Source: Myxococcales bacterium
Lineage (GTDB): Bacteria > Myxococcota_A > Polyangia > Polyangiales > Ga0077539
Length of the DNA: 64,000 bases
NCBI GenBank assembly: GCA_016793325.1
Contig: JAEUKI010000017.1
Span: 32,522-96,521 of the forward strand
Reading direction: 5' to 3'
Below the pieces are notes generated by a model. That model did not search any database, was not told where the DNA came from, and saw nothing but the letters and a program-made list of their open reading frames with translations. The translations under genes were made by a program, and so were the position numbers. This document shows, one piece after another, positions 60,809 through 64,000 of this stretch (position 1 is its first letter; every line of letters starts with the position of its first letter).

Positions 60809-63232
60809 ATGACGACTCACCTCGAGACGACTCACCAAGACCTCGGCGCCGCGACCTCGACCGCGAGCGACGCCCCCGCGAAAGAACCGGCGATCGACGG
60901 CGCGATCGTGCTGATGGTCGCCAAGGCGCTGGGGCTGCCCGAGCGTTCGGTGCGCACGGTCGTGGCGCTGCTCGTGGATGGGGCGACGGTTCCCTTCATC
61001 GCGCGGTATCGAAAAGAGGCGACGGGCGGGCTCGACGAGGTGCAGATCCGCGACATCGAGACGCAGAAGGCGTACTTCACCGAGCTCGAGCAGCGACGCG
61101 CCTCGATCCTCGAAGAGATCGCGAAGCAGGGCAAGCTCACGGACGAGCTGCGCGCCAAGATCCTCGCGTGCACGCAGAAGAGCGAGCTCGAGGACCTGTA
61201 CCTCCCGTTCAAGCCGAAGCGTCGTACGCGCGCGATGATCGCGAAGGAGATGGGGCTCGAGCCTCTGGCGCTGCGCATCCTCGCGCAGCCGCTCGACGGA
61301 GATCCGCTCGAAGAAGCGAAGGCGTTCGTCGCGCCGGACAAGGGCGTGGGGACCGCGAAGATCGCGCTCCAGGGCGCGCGGGACATCGTCGCCGAAGCGG
61401 TCGCCGAGCGCGCGGAGGTCCGTCAGTTCGCGCGGAGGCTCTACATGGAGAGCGGCGTGCTCGTCGTCGAGAAGGCGCCCGAGGTCAACGGGCCGACGAA
61501 ATTCGAGACCTGGTACGACTTCCGCGAGCCGGTGAAGAACATCGCTTCGCACAGGTTTCTCGCGGTCAAACGCGGTGAGACAGAGAATGTCCTTCGCTCG
61601 TCGATCGAGGTCGACGTGGACACGGCGCGGGGCGAGATCGCGCTCGTGGCCAAGCGCGACGCGAAGAGCCCGTGGGCGCAAGAGCTCGATCAAGCGATCA
61701 CCGACGCGTGGAAGCGATTGATCGCGCCGTCGGTCGAGAGCGAGGTGCGCGTCGAGCTGAAGTTGTCTGCGGACAAGAGCGCGGTCGACGTGTTCGCGTC
61801 GAACCTGCGCTCGCTCTTGCTCGCCGCGCCGCTCGGAGCGAAGACGGTGATCGGGATCGATCCGGGGCAGCGCACGGGCTGCAAGACGGTCGTGATCGAC
61901 TCGACGGGGCGCATCCTCGAGCACACGGTGCTCTTTCTCGTGCAGGGCGACGACGCCGTCGCGCGCTCGCGTCGAACGCTCGCGCAGCTGATCGCGAAGT
62001 ACACGCCCATGGCCATCGCGGTCGGCAACGGAACACACGGGCGCGAGACCGAGCAGTTCGTGCGCGACGCCCTGCGCGAGAGCGAGCAGAAGGGGATCTT
62101 CTCGGTGCTCGTCAACGAGGCGGGCGCGAGCGTGTACTCGGCGAGCGACGTGGCGCGCGAGGAGTTTCCCGACCTGGATTTGACGGTGCGCGGAGCGATC
62201 TCGATCGCGCGGCGGCTGCAAGATCCCTTGGCCGAGCTCGTGAAGGTGGACCCGAAGTCCATCGGCGTCGGGCAGTACCAGCACGACGTGTTTCAGCCCT
62301 TGCTGGCGAAGAAGCTCGATGAGGTCGTCGAGTCGTGCGTGAACCTCGTCGGCGTCGAGCTCAACACGGCGAGCGCGCCGTTGCTCGCGAAGGTCGCGGG
62401 CATCGGACCGTCGCTCGCCAAGCGAATCGTCGGGTTTCGCGAGGCCAACGGGCGCTTCGTCTCGCGAAAAGCCCTGACGAAGGTGACGGGCCTCGGGCCA
62501 AAGACGTTCGAGCAGTGCGCGGGGTTCGTGCGCGTTCGTGATGGAGAGCACCCGCTCGACGCGAGCGCGGTGCACCCCGAGCGCTACGCCCTCGTCGAGC
62601 AGATGGCGAAGGACCTCGGGGTCGACGTCGCGAAGCTCGTCGGCAACGACGCGCTCGTCGCGAAGATCGACGTGAAGAAATACGTCCAGGGGGACGTCGG
62701 CGAGCCGACGCTCAAGGACATCTTGGCCGAGCTGAAGAAGCCGGGGCGCGATCCTCGCGACTCGTTCGAGCCGCCGAGCTTCCGCGACGACGTTCGGACG
62801 ATGGACGACCTGAAGCCGGGCATGGCGCTCGAGGGCGTGGTGACCAACGTGACGGCGTTCGGCGCGTTCGTGGACATCGGCGTTCACCAAGACGGGCTCG
62901 TGCACGTCTCGCAGTTGAGCGACCGCTTTGTGAAGGATCCGAGCGAGGTCGTGAAGGCGGGCGACAAGCTCAAGGTCCGCGTGATCGAAGTGGACATGGT
63001 GCGAAAGCGCATCTCGCTCACGGCGCGCTCGGGCGAAGGTCCCAAGCAGGGCGCCTACGGCAAGAGCGACGCGGGCGGGCGCGACGGAAACCGCGACGCA
63101 AATCGCGACGGACGCGGCTACGGCGGCGGCAATCGCGGCGGCAACGGCGGCCGGCCGGGAGCTGCGCCGGTGAAGCCGCCCGCGCAGGGCAAGTTCACGA
63201 ACAACCCGTTCGAGCGCTTGCTGAAGAAGTAG
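60809..63232 (+). CDS. tex: Tex family RNA-binding transcription accessory protein
   Basis: 807 residues, the usual length. Order: N-terminal helical Tex domain (LPERSVRTVVALLVDGATVPFIARYRKEATGGLDE), YqgF-like fold with IGIDPGQRTGCK near 350, HhH repeats near 530-565 (VAGIGPSLAKRIVGFREANG), S1 domain at 670-740 (LEGVVTNVTAFGAFVDIGVHQDGLVHVSQL), and a Gly/Asn/Arg-rich tail. Tex acts on RNA polymerase and rescues stalled complexes. Start ATG chosen from family length; ATG 60794 is possible. Confidence 0.95.
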   Translation: MTTHLETTHQDLGAATSTASDAPAKEPAIDGAIVLMVAKALGLPERSVRTVVALLVDGATVPFIARYRKEATGGLDEVQIRDIETQKAYFTELEQRRASILEEIAKQGKLTDELRAKILACTQKSELEDLYLPFKPKRRTRAMIAKEMGLEPLALRILAQPLDGDPLEEAKAFVAPDKGVGTAKIALQGARDIVAEAVAERAEVRQFARRLYMESGVLVVEKAPEVNGPTKFETWYDFREPVKNIASHRFLAVKRGETENVLRSSIEVDVDTARGEIALVAKRDAKSPWAQELDQAITDAWKRLIAPSVESEVRVELKLSADKSAVDVFASNLRSLLLAAPLGAKTVIGIDPGQRTGCKTVVIDSTGRILEHTVLFLVQGDDAVARSRRTLAQLIAKYTPMAIAVGNGTHGRETEQFVRDALRESEQKGIFSVLVNEAGASVYSASDVAREEFPDLDLTVRGAISIARRLQDPLAELVKVDPKSIGVGQYQHDVFQPLLAKKLDEVVESCVNLVGVELNTASAPLLAKVAGIGPSLAKRIVGFREANGRFVSRKALTKVTGLGPKTFEQCAGFVRVRDGEHPLDASAVHPERYALVEQMAKDLGVDVAKLVGNDALVAKIDVKKYVQGDVGEPTLKDILAELKKPGRDPRDSFEPPSFRDDVRTMDDLKPGMALEGVVTNVTAFGAFVDIGVHQDGLVHVSQLSDRFVKDPSEVVKAGDKLKVRVIEVDMVRKRISLTARSGEGPKQGAYGKSDAGGRDGNRDANRDGRGYGGGNRGGNGGRPGAAPVKPPAQGKFTNNPFERLLKK

Positions 63233-63373
63233 CGCCAGCGATCGAGCCGACGAGCCTATCGAGCAGGGGGCTACGAATTCAACGATCGCATCGAGCCATC
63301 GCCAAGTGCGTCGCGCGTGGGCGACCACGAATTCAACGAAGGCAACGAGGCATCGCCGAGGGCCAGGAGTTCG

Positions 63374-63416
63374 GCCTCCTCTTCTTCTTCGAGTCGGTCG
63401 AAGAAGAAGAGGAGGC
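63374..63416 (+). terminator. 19-bp perfect hairpin downstream of tex (possible terminator)
   Basis: Arms GCCTCCTCTTCTTCTTCGA and its exact complement with a five-base loop (63393-63397), 142 bases after the tex stop. A very stable hairpin; no T-run follows, so factor-independent termination is unproven and it may be part of the repeat region. Confidence 0.5.
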
Positions 63417-63519
63417 GAGCGAGTGAATCGCGTCACGCGTGTGGTGGTGATGATGATGGATGCGTGGCGTTCCGGCGAAGCTGCCTCTGGGCAGCGGAGC
63501 CGGTTGCGGAGGGAGCGCC

Positions 63520-63572
63520 GAGTCGCGCGACGTTGCGCTTTGCCGCAGGCATTGCGCAACGCCGCGCGACTC
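63520..63572. repeat. Imperfect 19-bp hairpin with internal mini-hairpin
   Basis: 63520-63538 and 63554-63572 are complementary at 18 of 19 positions; the 15-base loop contains TGCC-GCA-GGCA. A smaller CTGCC-TCTG-GGCAG stem lies at 63481-63494. Together these suggest a structured RNA or a cruciform-forming repeat. Confidence 0.7.
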
Positions 63573-63918
63573 GCCGCACCCGAAGCAAAGTCCACGCATC
63601 GAGTCAGTTAAGTCCCAGAGCACAGCGTGTTTCGGGCTGAGTGTGTTGTGGGCCAAGCGCGCGGGGCCCAGTGAAGACTCACGCCCGTTGTCCCCGAAAC
63701 ACGTTCGCCCGAGGCGCCTACGCTCTCGCGTGCGTCGCGCGCGGCCCAGTGAAGACACGCCCGCTGTTCGCAAAGACGCCCGCACTCGGCCGCGCACGGC
63801 GCGGCGGTCGCGCTCAGTGACCCGAAACACTGTCACTCGGTGCAGCGGAAAACACGGTCACAGGGCGGGACTGGACTGACTCGATGCGTGGACTTTGCTT
63901 CGGGTGCGGCGAGTCGCG
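63565..63918. repeat. Perfect 44-bp inverted repeat
   Basis: 63565-63608 and 63875-63918 are exact reverse complements, separated by 266 bases. Could be the ends of a small repeat element, or a fold-back artefact near a contig end given the homopolymers that follow. Confidence 0.85.
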
Positions 63919-64000
63919 GGGGGGGGGGGCCGGGCAGCGGCCACCCGCCCAGCCCCCCCCCCACCGCGGCCCCCCCCCCCCCCCGCCCGCGACGCCACAG

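Larger units (their letters stand above)
63233..64000. other. Gene-free region with strong inverted repeats and low-complexity right end
   Basis: ORFs present here lack coding bias. It contains 13-base direct repeats ACGAATTCAACGA (63273, 63327), direct repeats GGCCCAGTGAAGAC (63665, 63743), GTGTTTCGGG/CCCGAAACAC inverted elements (63626, 63693, 63821), several hairpins and a 44-base inverted repeat. The last 85 bases are homopolymer-rich and probably unreliable. Confidence 0.6.

Noticed and set aside
63333..63836. 167-residue ORF with six consecutive His
   Set aside because: Runs through hairpins, lacks coding bias; the His run is just a CAT/CAC repeat.

Overview
The window reads as chromosomal DNA of a large-genome, very GC-rich, predatory-type delta-proteobacterium of the Myxococcota (Polyangia/Sandaracinaceae-like). 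This is inferred from the gene content. There are six intact Hanks-type Ser/Thr kinases plus a pseudokinase, many lipoproteins with Asp/Ser/Gly-rich linkers, PEGA-domain proteins, Cys-rich Stig1-like modules, von Willebrand A lipoproteins, and a MYXO-CTERM sorting tail. I see no rRNA, tRNA, CRISPR array or insertion sequence. Start sites were chosen from ribosome-binding sites, overlaps and third-position GC.

Layout. At 0-5.3 kb, an outer-membrane-type protein is followed by a minus-strand set: kinase, PEGA protein, VWA lipoprotein. At 5.4-7.4 kb, an alpha/beta hydrolase and an acyltransferase diverge from a palindrome-rich operator region. At 7.4-13.6 kb there are two paralogous Cys-rich lipoproteins, an FG-GAP lipoprotein and a large lipoprotein. 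At 13.6-21 kb lies a PQQ locus: a very short pqqA-like gene (13964-14092, minus), a Ca-binding MYXO-CTERM protein, and the divergent genes pqqC, a pqqD-pqqE fusion and a DCC-type protein, then an ADP-ribosylglycohydrolase. At 21-29.1 kb a minus-strand group encodes a secreted TPR/HEAT protein, two zinc-ribbon double-FHA proteins and a pseudokinase. At 29.4-33.2 kb there is a small amphipathic-repeat protein and a MacA/MacB/LolD-type export operon. At 33.3-38.4 kb there is a DUF1266 protein behind a four-palindrome array, a membrane-first kinase, a VWA lipoprotein and a membrane protein. At 38.5-45 kb there are two tandem kinases, a NarL-type response regulator with its histidine kinase, and a further kinase. 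At 45.3-53.7 kb one plus-strand operon encodes a kinase, a TPR-PEGA-TonB receptor, two envelope proteins, an ECF sigma factor, its probable membrane partner and a lipoprotein. At 53.7-58.8 kb there are two proteins of unknown function and a three-gene lipoprotein/PEGA operon. At 58.9-63.2 kb there is a fused RNA methyltransferase-pseudouridine synthase and divergent tex. The last 770 bases have no convincing gene: they hold strong inverted repeats and end in homopolymer runs that look like a contig edge.

The most notable observations are the small pqqA candidate with exactly the residue spacing of classical PqqA; a 16-bp palindrome shared between the lipid-enzyme promoter (6328-6361) and the promoter of an 11-mer-repeat lipid-binding-type protein (29426-29441); four palindromes at 21-22 bp period (33937-34013); a PCL-repeat pseudokinase next to zinc-ribbon/FHA proteins; and a 44-bp perfect inverted repeat near the right end.
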